Positions 54,515-63,724 of a stretch of DNA of 64,000 nt are shown in pieces. The notes beneath the pieces were generated by a model. The model saw only the letters and a list, made by a program, of their open reading frames with translations. It was not told the DNA's origin and made no database searches. The stretch's first letter is position 1. The number at the start of each line of letters is the position of its first letter. The DNA lies in contig NZ_CP048289.1 in the NCBI RefSeq assembly GCF_014084105.1, positions 3,667,922 to 3,731,921 of the forward strand. Direction: 5' to 3'. This stretch comes from Streptacidiphilus sp. P02-A3a (GTDB taxonomy: Bacteria > Actinomycetota > Actinomycetes > Streptomycetales > Streptomycetaceae). A program made the position numbers and the translations under genes.

Positions 54515-56116
54515 GTGTCGGACAGCCAGGACGCGCGGGCGGCCGGGTCCGAGGTGCTGGCCGAGGAGCGCAGGCTCCGGCGCGACCTCGGCTTCTGGGG
54601 GCTCACCGCGATCTCGTTCTCGAACATCCTCGGCTCGGGCTGGCTGTTCGCCGCGATGTACGCGGCGCAGACCGCCGGTCCGGCGTCGCTGCTGTCCTGG
54701 GTGGCGGCCGGGGCGCTCTGCGGGCTGGTCGCGCTGGTGATGGTGGAGCTCGGGGTGTCCCGGCCGGAGGGCGGCGGCACCGTCCGCTGGCCGCTGCACG
54801 CCAGCGGACGGCTGGTGGGCACGCTGATCGGCTGGTCCACGCTGCTGTCGGTCGGCGGGACCGCCGCCGAGATCAGCGCCATCATGCAGTACGCCGGGCA
54901 CTACCTGCCCTGGGTCTACCACGACGGCGGCCTGACCGGGCGGGGCCTGGCCGTGGCCCTGGGCCTGAGCGCGGCGCTCACCGCGCTCAACTGGTTCGGG
55001 GTCAAGCTCTTCGCCCGGTTCAACAACCTGGTGTCGGTGTTCAAGGTGATCGTGCCGACGCTCACCGTGGTCGCGCTCTTCGCCTCCGGCTTCCACTCCG
55101 GACGGCTGACCGCCCCGGCCCACGGCGGGTTCGCGCCCTACGGCTACGCGGCGGTGCTCACCGCGCTGGCCGGGGGCGGCATCGTCTACTCGCTCAACGG
55201 CTTCCAGGCCCCGCTGGACTTCTCCGGCGAGGCCCGCAACCCCCGCCGCACCATGCCCGGGTCGGTGCTGGCGGGCATCGGCCTGGCCCTGGCGCTGTAC
55301 CTGGCCCTGCAACTCGCGTTCCTGTTCACCGTCCCGGAGCGGCTGCTCGGCCACGGCTGGGCGGGCGTCAGCTTCGACTCGCCGTTCGGGCAGCTCGCGC
55401 TGATCCTGAACCTGCAGTGGGTGTCCAGCCTGCTCTACGTGGACGCCGTGGTCTCGCCCGGCGGCTCCGCCTACGTCGGCGTGGCCATCGACGCCCGGCA
55501 CACCTACGCGCTCGCCAAGAACGGCATGCTGCCGCGCGTGGTGATGCGGGTCAGCACCCGCCGGGGCATCCCGCAGCGGGCGCTGCTGCTGAACCTCGTG
55601 GTGATCGTGGTCTTCCTGCTGCCGTTCAGCGGCTGGCAGCAGATCGTCAGCGTGATGGGGGACCTGTACCTGCTGATCTACGCCGCCTGCGCGGTCGCGG
55701 TCGCGGTCTTCCGGGGGCGCCCGGACGGACGGCTGCTGGGCTGGATCCCGGGACTGGTCTGGATCGCGCCGCTGAGCTTCGTGGTCTCCAGCGAGTTCGT
55801 CTACTGGTCCGGCTGGCACAACCTGCGGCTGGCGCTGCCGATGGTGCTGATCGGCCTGCCGCTGTTCCTGCTGCTGCGCCCGCAGCGGGAGCAGCCGCGC
55901 CCGCTCGCCGACGAACTGCGCAGCGGCGCCTGGCTGCTGGCGTACCTGCCGGGGCTCACCCTGCTGTCCTGGCTGGGCTCGTTCAAGGGCTCGGACCGGC
56001 TCCCGGCGCCGTACGACTCGATCACGGTCGCGGTGGCGTCGGCGGCGGTGTTCGCCTGGGCCGTGCGCGCCGGACGGGCGCTGCCCGTGGCCGCCCCCGA
56101 CCCGACGGTCCGCTGA
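54515..56116 (+). CDS. APC-superfamily amino-acid permease
   Basis: The product has 533 residues with about 12 hydrophobic segments. The first helix has SFSNILGSGWLFAAMYAA, with the conserved Gly-rich unwound segment; GGGIVYSLNGFQAPLDFSGEARNP is the family region after TM6. The start GTG (54515) follows GGGGGACGG; earlier GTG 54419 would add a Pro/Gly-rich leader unlikely to be translated. The substrate is unknown. Confidence 0.88.
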   Translation: MSDSQDARAAGSEVLAEERRLRRDLGFWGLTAISFSNILGSGWLFAAMYAAQTAGPASLLSWVAAGALCGLVALVMVELGVSRPEGGGTVRWPLHASGRLVGTLIGWSTLLSVGGTAAEISAIMQYAGHYLPWVYHDGGLTGRGLAVALGLSAALTALNWFGVKLFARFNNLVSVFKVIVPTLTVVALFASGFHSGRLTAPAHGGFAPYGYAAVLTALAGGGIVYSLNGFQAPLDFSGEARNPRRTMPGSVLAGIGLALALYLALQLAFLFTVPERLLGHGWAGVSFDSPFGQLALILNLQWVSSLLYVDAVVSPGGSAYVGVAIDARHTYALAKNGMLPRVVMRVSTRRGIPQRALLLNLVVIVVFLLPFSGWQQIVSVMGDLYLLIYAACAVAVAVFRGRPDGRLLGWIPGLVWIAPLSFVVSSEFVYWSGWHNLRLALPMVLIGLPLFLLLRPQREQPRPLADELRSGAWLLAYLPGLTLLSWLGSFKGSDRLPAPYDSITVAVASAAVFAWAVRAGRALPVAAPDPTVR

Positions 56117-56123
56117 GCGGCGG

Positions 56124-56300
56124 TCACCCCGCCTCGGGAGGTGACTCCGGGCCCTCCACCCAGTACAGCTGCTTGTGTCCGCGCGCCTCGAACTGCTCGG
56201 CCAGGGCCCGCGCCTCGGCGCGGGTGGCGTGGCGGGAGACCAGGAAGCGGTTGCCGTTGTCGTCCTGGCGCATCAGCCGGTACGGCCGGTCCGAAGTCAT
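56124..56300 (-). CDS. Small SPOR-like protein
   Basis: The product has 58 residues. It reads RLMRQDDNGNRFLVSRHATRA, then EARALAEQFEARGHKQLYWV. This is the recurrent Streptomyces small protein with a SPOR-like fold (DDNGNRxxVxRxxTRAEA, GHKQxYWVE). It overlaps no gene and is convergent with the permease. Function is unknown. Confidence 0.8.
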   Translation of the reverse strand: MTSDRPYRLMRQDDNGNRFLVSRHATRAEARALAEQFEARGHKQLYWVEGPESPPEAG

Positions 56301-56366
56301 GGCAGCACTGTAGGCCCCGCCCGGCCGTGGTGGACGGCGGGGCGGGGCCCACAGGGTGGCGCCGCG

Positions 56367-58619
56367 TCAGATCAGGCTCGGGGTGGTCACCCTGGGCTGA
56401 TCGGTCGGGGCCGGGGCGGGTGACGGTTGCTCGTGACCCAGGTCCGGCAGCCAGCGCAGCCAGCGCGGCAGGTACCAGTTGCGGTCGCCCAGCAGCGTCA
56501 TCACCGAGGGCAGCAGCACCGCCCGGATCACCGTCGCGTCGATCAGCACGGCCACCGCCAGGCCGATACCCATCTGCTTCATGGACTGCAGGTCCAGCGT
56601 GCCGAACACCGCGAACACCGCGATCATGATCACGGCCGCGCTGGTGACCGTCCCGGCGGTGCTGGTGATGCCGTGGGCGACGGCGCTGCGGGTGTCCAGG
56701 CCCCGGTCGTGCGCCTCCTTCATCCGGGAGACCACGAACACGTGGTAGTCCATGCTCAGGCCGAACAGGATGACGAAGAGGAACAGCGGCACCCAGGTCT
56801 CGATCGCGCCCACCCCGGACGAGCCCACCAGCGACGCGCCCACGCCGTGCTGGAAGATCAGCGTCAGCGCCCCGTACGAGGCGGCGACCGAGAGCAGGTT
56901 CAGGCCCAGCGCGGTCGCGGCGATCACCACCGAGCGGAACGAGAGCAGCATCAGCAGGAACGCGAAGCCCATCACGAAGGCGAACACCGGCAGCAGGCTG
57001 CCCGACATCTGCGAGTTGAAGTCCGCCGACTCGGCCGTGTCGCCGGTCACCGCCGTCTGTGTGCCCGGCACCGTGTTCAGGGTGTGCGCGAGCACCGGGC
57101 CGCGCAGCGCGGCCAGCGCGTCGTCACTGGTCCGGTCGTTGCCGCTGCCGGCCAGCGGCACATAGAGCAACTCCAGGTGCTGCGCCGGGTACTTGGTGAC
57201 CGTGATCGGGTCGCGCATCAGCCCGGTGGACACCGCCTGGTGCTCGAACGCGGTGAGTGCCGAAGCCAGGGCGGGAGAGCCGAGGTCCGCGGCGCGCACC
57301 ACCACGGTCGCCTGGTTCGGATTCCCCGGAAAGGCGGCGGCGATGTCCTGCTCGGCCACCACCAGCGGGCTGCCCTTGGGGAGTTGCTGGGCGAAGGTCA
57401 GGTTCGCGGTGTGCATGGTGAGCACCGGGACGGCCAGCGCCAGCAGCAGCCCGGCGGCGAGGCCCGCGGCGACCAGCGGCCGACGCAGCACCCGGCCCAG
57501 GACCGCCCGCCAGACCCGGTTCCCGCCGGTGCCCCGCGCCTGGCGGCGGCCCAGCAGCGGCAGCCGCCCCTTGGCGACCCGGTCGCCCAGCTTCGACAGC
57601 AGCGCCGGCAGCACGGTCACCGACCCGAGGACGGCGGTGACCACCACGATGATGGTTGCCATGCCCATCGCCATGAAGTCGGCGATCCCGGTCAGGAACA
57701 TCCCCGCCATGGCCACGCACACGGTCAGCCCGGAGACCATCACCGAGCGGCCCGAGGTGGCGGCGGCGATCCGCAGCGCGTCCGCGGCCGAGTGCCCGTT
57801 GGCCCGCTCCTCGCGTTCCCGGCGCAGGTAGAACAGGCAGTAGTCGACGCCCACGGCGAGCCCCACCAGCAGCATCACCGACGAGGCGTCGTCGCTGGTG
57901 TGCAGGATGTGGCTGCTCAGCGCGACCAGCCCGGTGGCCGCGACGAACGCGGTCAGCGCCAGCACCACCGGCAGCACGGCGGCGACCAGTGCCCCGAAGG
58001 CGACCAGCAGGATGCCCAGGGCCAGCGGCACCGCGGTCCACTCGGCCCGGCTGAAGTCCTTGCTGAAGGTGTCGTTGAACCACTTGTTCGCGCTGGCGTC
58101 GCCGAACTCCTGGACGGTCAGGCCCGGATGCCGCGCCTGCACCGAAGCCACCGCGGTCAGCACCGGGGCGACCCGCTGGTCGGCGGTGTCCGGGTCGCCG
58201 CTCATGGTGATCTCCACCAGTGCCGAGTGCCGGTCCGGCGCGATCGCCCCACTGCTGTACGGCGAGCGCACCGACGAGGTCTCGCCGGTCGCCCGGATCG
58301 CGGCGACGGCGTCGTCGACGGCGGAACGGAACCGCGGGTCGGTGGCGGTGAAGGCGCCGCTGCGGATCAGCACGGACTCCGAGGCCGGGGAGGTGATCCC
58401 GGCCCGGGCGATCATCTGGTCGGCCCGGCCGGACTGGCCGAGCCCGTTGTCCTGGTCCGTGGTCTGCAAGCTCCCGGTCATACCGCCGAGGACGGTGGCC
58501 AGAACGACGAACAGCAGCCAGCCGAAGACGGCGGTCTTTCGATGGCGGGCGCTCCAGCCGCCGACGGCGGCTGCCAGACCCGGTCGTGGCGACCGGCGGG
58601 CGCGGGTACGGGATGTCAC
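56367..58619 (-). CDS. MMPL-family RND transporter
   Basis: The product has 750 residues and a GTG start at 58619 with GGGGGA upstream. It has 12 or so membrane helices in two halves, each with a large periplasmic loop. Proton-relay residues are in VGLAVGVDYCLFYLRREREER and LFGLSMDYHVFVVSRMKEAHD. Family members export lipids, siderophores or antibiotics. No biosynthetic partner is adjacent. Confidence 0.93.
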   Translation of the reverse strand: MTSRTRARRSPRPGLAAAVGGWSARHRKTAVFGWLLFVVLATVLGGMTGSLQTTDQDNGLGQSGRADQMIARAGITSPASESVLIRSGAFTATDPRFRSAVDDAVAAIRATGETSSVRSPYSSGAIAPDRHSALVEITMSGDPDTADQRVAPVLTAVASVQARHPGLTVQEFGDASANKWFNDTFSKDFSRAEWTAVPLALGILLVAFGALVAAVLPVVLALTAFVAATGLVALSSHILHTSDDASSVMLLVGLAVGVDYCLFYLRREREERANGHSAADALRIAAATSGRSVMVSGLTVCVAMAGMFLTGIADFMAMGMATIIVVVTAVLGSVTVLPALLSKLGDRVAKGRLPLLGRRQARGTGGNRVWRAVLGRVLRRPLVAAGLAAGLLLALAVPVLTMHTANLTFAQQLPKGSPLVVAEQDIAAAFPGNPNQATVVVRAADLGSPALASALTAFEHQAVSTGLMRDPITVTKYPAQHLELLYVPLAGSGNDRTSDDALAALRGPVLAHTLNTVPGTQTAVTGDTAESADFNSQMSGSLLPVFAFVMGFAFLLMLLSFRSVVIAATALGLNLLSVAASYGALTLIFQHGVGASLVGSSGVGAIETWVPLFLFVILFGLSMDYHVFVVSRMKEAHDRGLDTRSAVAHGITSTAGTVTSAAVIMIAVFAVFGTLDLQSMKQMGIGLAVAVLIDATVIRAVLLPSVMTLLGDRNWYLPRWLRWLPDLGHEQPSPAPAPTDQPRVTTPSLI

Positions 58620-58885
58620 GGATGTCCCCCAGGGAGAGCTGACTGGTCGGCGGGCGGTGCGCGACCGCCCGGCCGGGCTGTGGGCCACGGCGGTGCGGTG
58701 CGGTAACGACGCTACGGAGCGTCGCGTCGGCCCGACATCCGGCCAGCGGGCGAGCCCACCCGGGGCCTGCCCCCCACGCGGCCCGGGGGTTTCCCCTACC
58801 GTCGCCGGGACTTGCCCCTTAGGGGCCGCCGGACCGAGGGGCGGATTCCGATTGCGGAAGCCCGGCGGCCCGTCATGATCCGCGG

Positions 58886-59518
58886 GTGACCGCACCCGCC
58901 TCGTCGCGCACGGCGACCGTCCCGTCCTGCCCCGACTGCGCCAGCGCCCTGACCGACGACGCCCGGTTCGTCAGGTGGTGCCGGAGTTGCGGTTGGAACG
59001 CCCATCCGGGAGCGAAGCCGGTGAAGGGCTTCGACGACCGCTTCCGGCGCAAGCAGAACCGCGCCGCGGAGGAACGGCTCCACCGGAAGGTCACCGCCGG
59101 GGGCGGGGACCGGCCGTCCGCGTTCGACGGGCCCGCCGTCGGCGCCCACCTGCTGGCCGGGCTGGTCCACCTGGCCACCCTCGCCCTGGCCGTCGGCGGG
59201 GTGGTGGTGGACTCCGTCCCGCAGAGCGAGCGCGACCGCAGGCTGGTGGTCTCCCGGCTGGACGACTCGGCGGTGGACACCAGCCACCCGCCGACCTGGC
59301 TGCGGCTGGAGTTCGTCGGGCAACTCCCGCGCACCGCTTCGGCGATCACCCTCACCGACGCCGAAGCGGCGGCGATCGACGCCGAGTTGGCCCCCGCCCG
59401 GGCCGCCGTCGCCGGCGCGCTGGGCCGACCCGCCTTCCGGCCGGCCGGCCCGCGCCCGGCAGCGGTTCCCGGCTGCCGCCGGGGTGGGGTCAGGGGCCGG
59501 AGAGGAAGTCGACGGTGA
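58886..59518 (+). pseudogene. Internally deleted zinc-ribbon M48-type peptidase gene
   Basis: The frame has 210 codons and a GTG start. The zinc ribbon (C15, C18, C32, C35) and the first hydrophobic helix (HLLAGLVHLATLALAVGG) are followed directly by a segment (DSVPQSERDRR, HPPTWLRLEF, AIDAELAP) that normally lies at the very end of such proteins. The HExxH peptidase domain between them is absent. The last 25 codons read Arg/Gly-rich antisense of the next gene. An internal deletion is inferred from memory of the family layout. Confidence 0.55.
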
Positions 59519-59987
59519 CGGTGGCGGAACGGGCGGTCGGGCTGCCGGGCGTCGGCGTGAAGGCGACCACGCCGGTGCCGGAGCAGGGGACGGTGAGGCT
59601 GGTGGGGACGGGCAGTTGGACGTAGTAGCTGTTCAGTGTCCCGATCAGGGTGCTGAGCGTGCTGCTGACCGGCGCGGTGAGGCTGACTTGCAGCAGTTGC
59701 CCGGCGCTGCCGGTGTAGCCGGCGGTGGCGCTGCTGGCCGGGGCGGGGACCGCCTCGACGTACTGTCCGGCGAGCGGGTGGCCGGTCTCGCCGAGGGTGA
59801 TCGGCCCCAGGCAGTCGGTCCGGATCGGCGCGTTGTCGGCGACGCCGTTGACCTGACCGGCGAACACCTGGTTCGGGCCGATCGGCAGCGGGTCCGGGAC
59901 AGCTGCCGCCGCCGCCCCGGCCGAGCCGAGGAGCAACGCCCCGACGGCCAGCGCGAGCAGTGGTGGACGTACCTGACGAGAGATCAT
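59490..59987 (-). CDS. Secreted protein of unknown function
   Basis: The product has 165 residues. The start at 59987 was chosen for GGAGG 8 nt upstream. The signal peptide is LLALAVGALLLGSAGAAAAA with cleavage after AAA. The mature part is about 130 residues, rich in Thr, Ser, Pro and strands, with a Cys at DCLGPITLG and another at VPCSGTG, probably forming one disulfide. No family is recognised; a cell-surface or extracellular role is likely. Confidence 0.7.
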   Translation of the reverse strand: MISRQVRPPLLALAVGALLLGSAGAAAAAVPDPLPIGPNQVFAGQVNGVADNAPIRTDCLGPITLGETGHPLAGQYVEAVPAPASSATAGYTGSAGQLLQVSLTAPVSSTLSTLIGTLNSYYVQLPVPTSLTVPCSGTGVVAFTPTPGSPTARSATVTVDFLSGP

Positions 59988-60164
59988 ATGCCGTGCCTCC
60001 GTTATGAGTTGGACGGTGGAGCGGGCAATGGGCTCTGTGCGTGTCGCGTCCGGGACCCTATCGGCGCGGTCGGTCCGGGGCAATACCTCTCGCCTTGTCC
60101 AGGCCATCCGCTTCGCCGCCCTGGCCGACGCGCTCCGCCGTGGGCGGTGGGAGCGCGGTCGGTC

Positions 60165-60719
60165 TCAGGCACCCACCGTCCCGTCGACGCCCTCGCGCAG
60201 CAGGTCGGCGTGGCCGTTGTGGCGGCCGTACTCCAGCAGCACGTGCAGCATCACCATCCGCAGCGACACGTCCTCGCCCCAGCGCGGCTGGTGCCCGGTC
60301 AGCTCCAGCGACTCCGCCGCGGCCTCGATCCGGCGGGAGGCGGCGACCTCCGCCTCCCAGGCCGCGAAGGCCTCCGCCCGGGTCGACCGGTCGGCGTCGT
60401 ACGCCGCCTGGAAGTCGACGGTGTCGGACCACACCAGCGGCACCTCGTGGTCCTCGAACACCCGGCGGAACCAGGCGCGTTCCACCTCGGCGAGGTGCCG
60501 GACCAGGCCGAGCAGCGACAGCGACGAGGGCGGCGACGAGCGCTGCCGCAGCTCCTCGTCACTGAGGCCCTCGCACTTCATGGCCAGGGTGGCCCGGTGG
60601 TAGTCGAGGAAGGCCCGCAGCAGTTCGCGTTCGCTGCCGGTGTTGGGCGGGCCCACGCGGTTGTCCGTGCTCACTGGTGCTGCTCCTGTCCGGTACTGGT
60701 GGTCGGTTGATTGTGCCAT
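60165..60719 (-). CDS. DinB/DUF664 family protein
   Basis: The product has 184 residues. The core is LLRAFLDYHRATLAMKCEGLSDEEL, then LLGLVRHLAEVERAWFRR, and a final HVLLEYGRHNGHADLLRE. The three His of the family metal site are in VRHLAEVE and EYGRHNGHADL. Such proteins are thiol-dependent metalloenzymes (mycothiol S-transferase-like) in actinobacteria. An alternative start GTG at 60674 gives 169 residues and also has a ribosome site. Confidence 0.85.
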   Translation of the reverse strand: MAQSTDHQYRTGAAPVSTDNRVGPPNTGSERELLRAFLDYHRATLAMKCEGLSDEELRQRSSPPSSLSLLGLVRHLAEVERAWFRRVFEDHEVPLVWSDTVDFQAAYDADRSTRAEAFAAWEAEVAASRRIEAAAESLELTGHQPRWGEDVSLRMVMLHVLLEYGRHNGHADLLREGVDGTVGA

Positions 60720-60791
60720 CGCCTGCCCTCCGATGGTTTCCAACTTGCGCAATCATGGAAGCGATCATGGTGGACAGATGGTTGGTGGGCG

Positions 60792-61022
60792 ATGGAGGGG
60801 GAACGGGTGCGGCGGGAGACGGCGCGACTGCTGGGAGTGCGGGTGGCGGAGGTCGACGAGCTGGACGCGGCGGTGCCGGCCGCGCGGAGCGGCGCCCGAG
60901 CCGAGCCCGAGCCGAGCCCGGGCCGGTGTCGCCGCCGGACCGTACACCCCTTCCACACAGCGGGAGTTACCGACCATGGACCCGAACTCGAACCCGAACC
61001 CGAACTCAGCACAGAACCCTGA
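60792..61022 (+). CDS. Short hypothetical ORF
   Basis: The frame has 76 codons. The first half (VRRETARLLGVRVAEVDELD) has strong codon bias and looks helical. The second half becomes repetitive Glu/Pro (AEPEPSPG) and overlaps the next gene by 47 bp. It could be a fragment of a former gene or a leader peptide. Not recognised. Confidence 0.3.
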   Translation: MEGERVRRETARLLGVRVAEVDELDAAVPAARSGARAEPEPSPGRCRRRTVHPFHTAGVTDHGPELEPEPELSTEP

Positions 61023-61635
61023 CCTGGATCAGAGCCCGGACCCCGACCAGAGTCCGGCCCCCGGGCCCGCCCCGGCCCCCGGGGCCGTCCCGGGGCAGGG
61101 CCGGGACGAGCGCGGGCCGCGCGGCAGGCGCGCGGCGCGGGCCGTCTACCAGTACATTCCGCACCCGCGGATAGCGGCGCGGCGCGCGCAGCGCCCGGTG
61201 AAGGTCGCCGACCAGATGCCGCAGGGCAACGCGGTCACCCGGTTCAACACCCGGGTCGCGATCGTGATCACGCAGGCGGTCGGCAGCATGTGGTGCGCCT
61301 ACGCGTTCGCGCTCTTCGACCTGATCAGCCTGCCGGACGCGATCCGCGGCGGCGCCTCCTCGATCGTCTCCTGGGTGGCCCAGACCTTCCTGCAACTGGT
61401 GCTGCTGTCGGTCATCATGGTCGGCCAGAACGTGCAGGCGGCAGCCTCGGACAAGCGCTCGGAGGCGACCTTCCACGACGCCAGCGCCACCCTGTACGAG
61501 GTGGCGCAGCTGCAGGGCCATCTCGCGGCGCAGGACGAGCTGCTGACCCGGATCGCGGAGAAGCTGGGCCTGGACCCGGCCCCGACGGTCAGCTCCCCGC
61601 CCCCGGCCGACCCGGGCGCCGACCCGGTCGGCTGA
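60976..61635 (+). CDS. DUF1003-like membrane protein
   Basis: The product has 219 residues. The N-terminal 60 residues are Pro/Asp/Asn repeats (NSNPNPNSA, PDPDQSPAPGP). Two hydrophobic segments follow (GSMWCAYAFALFDLISLPDA and WVAQTFLQLVLLSVIMVGQN), then AAASDKRSEATFHDASATLYEV. The QTFLQLVLLxxIMVGQN and AAASDxRxExTF pattern matches the DUF1003-type family of unknown function. The start ATG at 60976 has GGGAGTTACCG upstream. Confidence 0.7.
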   Translation: MDPNSNPNPNSAQNPDLDQSPDPDQSPAPGPAPAPGAVPGQGRDERGPRGRRAARAVYQYIPHPRIAARRAQRPVKVADQMPQGNAVTRFNTRVAIVITQAVGSMWCAYAFALFDLISLPDAIRGGASSIVSWVAQTFLQLVLLSVIMVGQNVQAAASDKRSEATFHDASATLYEVAQLQGHLAAQDELLTRIAEKLGLDPAPTVSSPPPADPGADPVG

Positions 61636-61672
61636 GCCCGCACCCGTATGGGTGGAGGCGCCGTCGCCGGGG

Positions 61673-61694
61673 CCGGACGGCCGCTCCCGTCCGG
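61673..61694. terminator. Hairpin between convergent genes
   Basis: The inverted repeat CCGGACGG-6 nt-CCGTCCGG lies between the membrane-protein gene (plus) and the FAD gene (minus), just past each stop. It fits a bidirectional terminator. Confidence 0.55.
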
Positions 61695-61700
61695 GCCCGG

Positions 61701-63068
61701 CTAGCGGTGCTGCCGGAGCGTCAGCGCCAGGTCGTCCGCCTGGCAGCGGATCTCGGGGACGGCGGTGGTCTCCAGCAGGTTGCCCCGGCGCAGCGAGCCC
61801 AGGGTCCACAGCGGCGCCGGGTCGTGCTGGGAGGCCGGGCGGAGCCGGCCGTCGGGGGTGGTGTCGAACCCGCCGCCGACCGGCGCGGGGGAGCCGAGGC
61901 CGGTGCCGAGCAGGCCGGTGACCAGCGGATCCTCGATCCGGGTGAGGTCGGTCTGGGCGCCGGTGCAGTTCACCACCGCGCCCACGCGCAGCGAGCGGCC
62001 GTCCGCCAGGCGCACCCGCAGCGCGTCGGCCACCGGTTCGGCGTCCGTCACCGTGCCGCTGCCGACGGTGACCCGGCCCCGGTCCACGGCGTCGGCCAGG
62101 GCCTCGGCGCTGACCGGCGGGATCCGGTGCCGGTGCACCTCCCACAACCGCAGGTCCTCGCGCAGGAAGCGGGCCTGTTCGGCCGGGGCGAGCTGCTGCC
62201 AGAGCGCGGAGGTGACCGGGCGCAGGCTGTCGAAGCCGACCCGCCAGTCGCCGTGGCTGCGACGGCCCGCGGCGAGGTGGCCCAGTACCGCCCGGCGCAG
62301 CGGGTCGAGGCCGGAGCGGGCGTCCAGGCCGGGGGCGGGCGCCGGGAGCAGCGGGCGGGCGGCGTGCGGCCGGGGGAGCAGCCCGTGCCGGGAGACCGCG
62401 TGCACCACCCGGCCCGGGCGCTGGAGCGTCAGCGCCGCGTCCACCATGGTCAGCCCGGTGCCGACGAGCAGCAGGTCCTGGTCCTCCGGCAGCGCCCGCA
62501 GGGCGCCGGGCGCCCACGGGTCGGCGCGGAACAGCGGCGAGCGGAGCAGCGACGGCGGTGCCCAGGACCGGTCGGCCGGGAAGTTGCCCAGGGCGAGCAC
62601 CGCGGCGTCGACGGCGAGGGACTGCCCCGACCGCAACCGGAGCGAGAGCGGCGCCCGGGCGCGGTCCGGCCGGTGGCCGAGGCCGACCACGCGGTCGCGC
62701 ACCCGGAGCAGCCGGGGCCCGCCCCCGGGGCCGCCGACGGCGTCGAGGGTGTCCGCGAGGCTGTCCGCCAGGTACTTCCCGTACAGGCCCCGGGGGACGA
62801 AGTCGTCGGCGCCCGCGCGCGACCCGAGCCAGCGGACGAAGTGGCCCGGGTCGTCCCGGTGGGCGCTCATCCCGGCGGCGGGCACGTTCAGCAGGTGGTG
62901 CGGCGCGTCGGTGGCGAAGGCCAGGCCCCGGCCGGTGCGGCCGGGGCCGATCAGCCAGACCCGGCAGCCGCGGTCGCCCTCCCCGGCCGCGCGGCGCAGC
63001 AGCCGCATGGCGGTCAGTGTGCCCGCCGCTCCGGCGCCGACCACGGCGATGTCCCGGACGGCGGTCAC
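61701..63068 (-). CDS. FAD/NAD(P)-binding protein
   Basis: The product has 455 residues and a GTG start overlapping the stop of the dioxygenase gene. The Rossmann motif is VVGAGAAGTLTAMRLL; GRGLAFATDAPHHLLNVPA matches the FAD-NAD(P)-binding family (PF13454-like). LLVGTGLTMVDAAL is the second nucleotide-binding motif. It is perhaps a hydroxylase or oxidase acting on an amino-acid derivative made by the neighbouring dioxygenase. Confidence 0.85.
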   Translation of the reverse strand: MTAVRDIAVVGAGAAGTLTAMRLLRRAAGEGDRGCRVWLIGPGRTGRGLAFATDAPHHLLNVPAAGMSAHRDDPGHFVRWLGSRAGADDFVPRGLYGKYLADSLADTLDAVGGPGGGPRLLRVRDRVVGLGHRPDRARAPLSLRLRSGQSLAVDAAVLALGNFPADRSWAPPSLLRSPLFRADPWAPGALRALPEDQDLLLVGTGLTMVDAALTLQRPGRVVHAVSRHGLLPRPHAARPLLPAPAPGLDARSGLDPLRRAVLGHLAAGRRSHGDWRVGFDSLRPVTSALWQQLAPAEQARFLREDLRLWEVHRHRIPPVSAEALADAVDRGRVTVGSGTVTDAEPVADALRVRLADGRSLRVGAVVNCTGAQTDLTRIEDPLVTGLLGTGLGSPAPVGGGFDTTPDGRLRPASQHDPAPLWTLGSLRRGNLLETTAVPEIRCQADDLALTLRQHR

Positions 63069-63634
63069 TGTCCGCCCTCCGGCGCGAGGTAGACGCGGCG
63101 GATGCTGGTGCCCAGGCTGCCGACGTCCGCGCCGTAGATGTGGATCGAGACGGTCTTCGCCGGGAAGCTGTTGCGCACCAGGTGGATGTCGCCGGGCGGC
63201 GCGAACGCGGCGATCGCGCCGGTCGGGTTGACCACGTCGGCGAGCGGGAGCAGCCGGGCGTTGCGTCCGTCGGTGGCCAGCCGGTATCGTCGCTCGTTCT
63301 CCTGGCCCCGGTGGACGCCGGTGACGCACCAGCAGAGGTGGTCGTGGATCGGGGTCCGCTGCCCGGGCATCCAGACCAGCGAGACCACCGAGAAGCTGCG
63401 GTCCGGTTCGGCGTGCAGCAGGTGCTGCCGGTAGCCGTCGGGGTCGCCCTGGCACTGCTCGGCGGTGAGCAGGTCGGCGGCGCCGAGCGCGGGGGCGAGC
63501 ACCTCGGCCACCAGATCGGCCGTCAGCCCCGGTGGCAGGCCGCGTCCGACGACCTCGCGGACACCGGTGACCAGGGCGCCGATCGCGTCGCCGGTACGGC
63601 TGTCGGCCCTGGAGGACACGTGTGGGGATGTCAT
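63065..63634 (-). CDS. Cysteine dioxygenase-like cupin
   Basis: The product has 189 residues. The iron ligands are visible in TPIHDHLCW (two His) and GDIHLVRN (third His). Cysteine dioxygenase oxidises Cys to cysteine sulfinate. The start is taken at 63634; an upstream ATG at 63670 is possible. It is followed by the FAD gene and preceded by a LysR regulator gene in the same direction. Confidence 0.88.
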   Translation of the reverse strand: MTSPHVSSRADSRTGDAIGALVTGVREVVGRGLPPGLTADLVAEVLAPALGAADLLTAEQCQGDPDGYRQHLLHAEPDRSFSVVSLVWMPGQRTPIHDHLCWCVTGVHRGQENERRYRLATDGRNARLLPLADVVNPTGAIAAFAPPGDIHLVRNSFPAKTVSIHIYGADVGSLGTSIRRVYLAPEGGQ

Positions 63635-63724
63635 GACTCGAACATCGGCGGAGCGGTCCGCGTTGTCCAACGACGGTTGGTAGGCCCCCCGCCAACGAGC
63701 GCTTATGGATCGGCCGGTGCCCGA

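Noticed and set aside
53477..55819. Long minus-strand frame fused to the deacetylase gene
   Set aside because: The N-terminal part is antisense to the permease gene; the true deacetylase starts at 54292.
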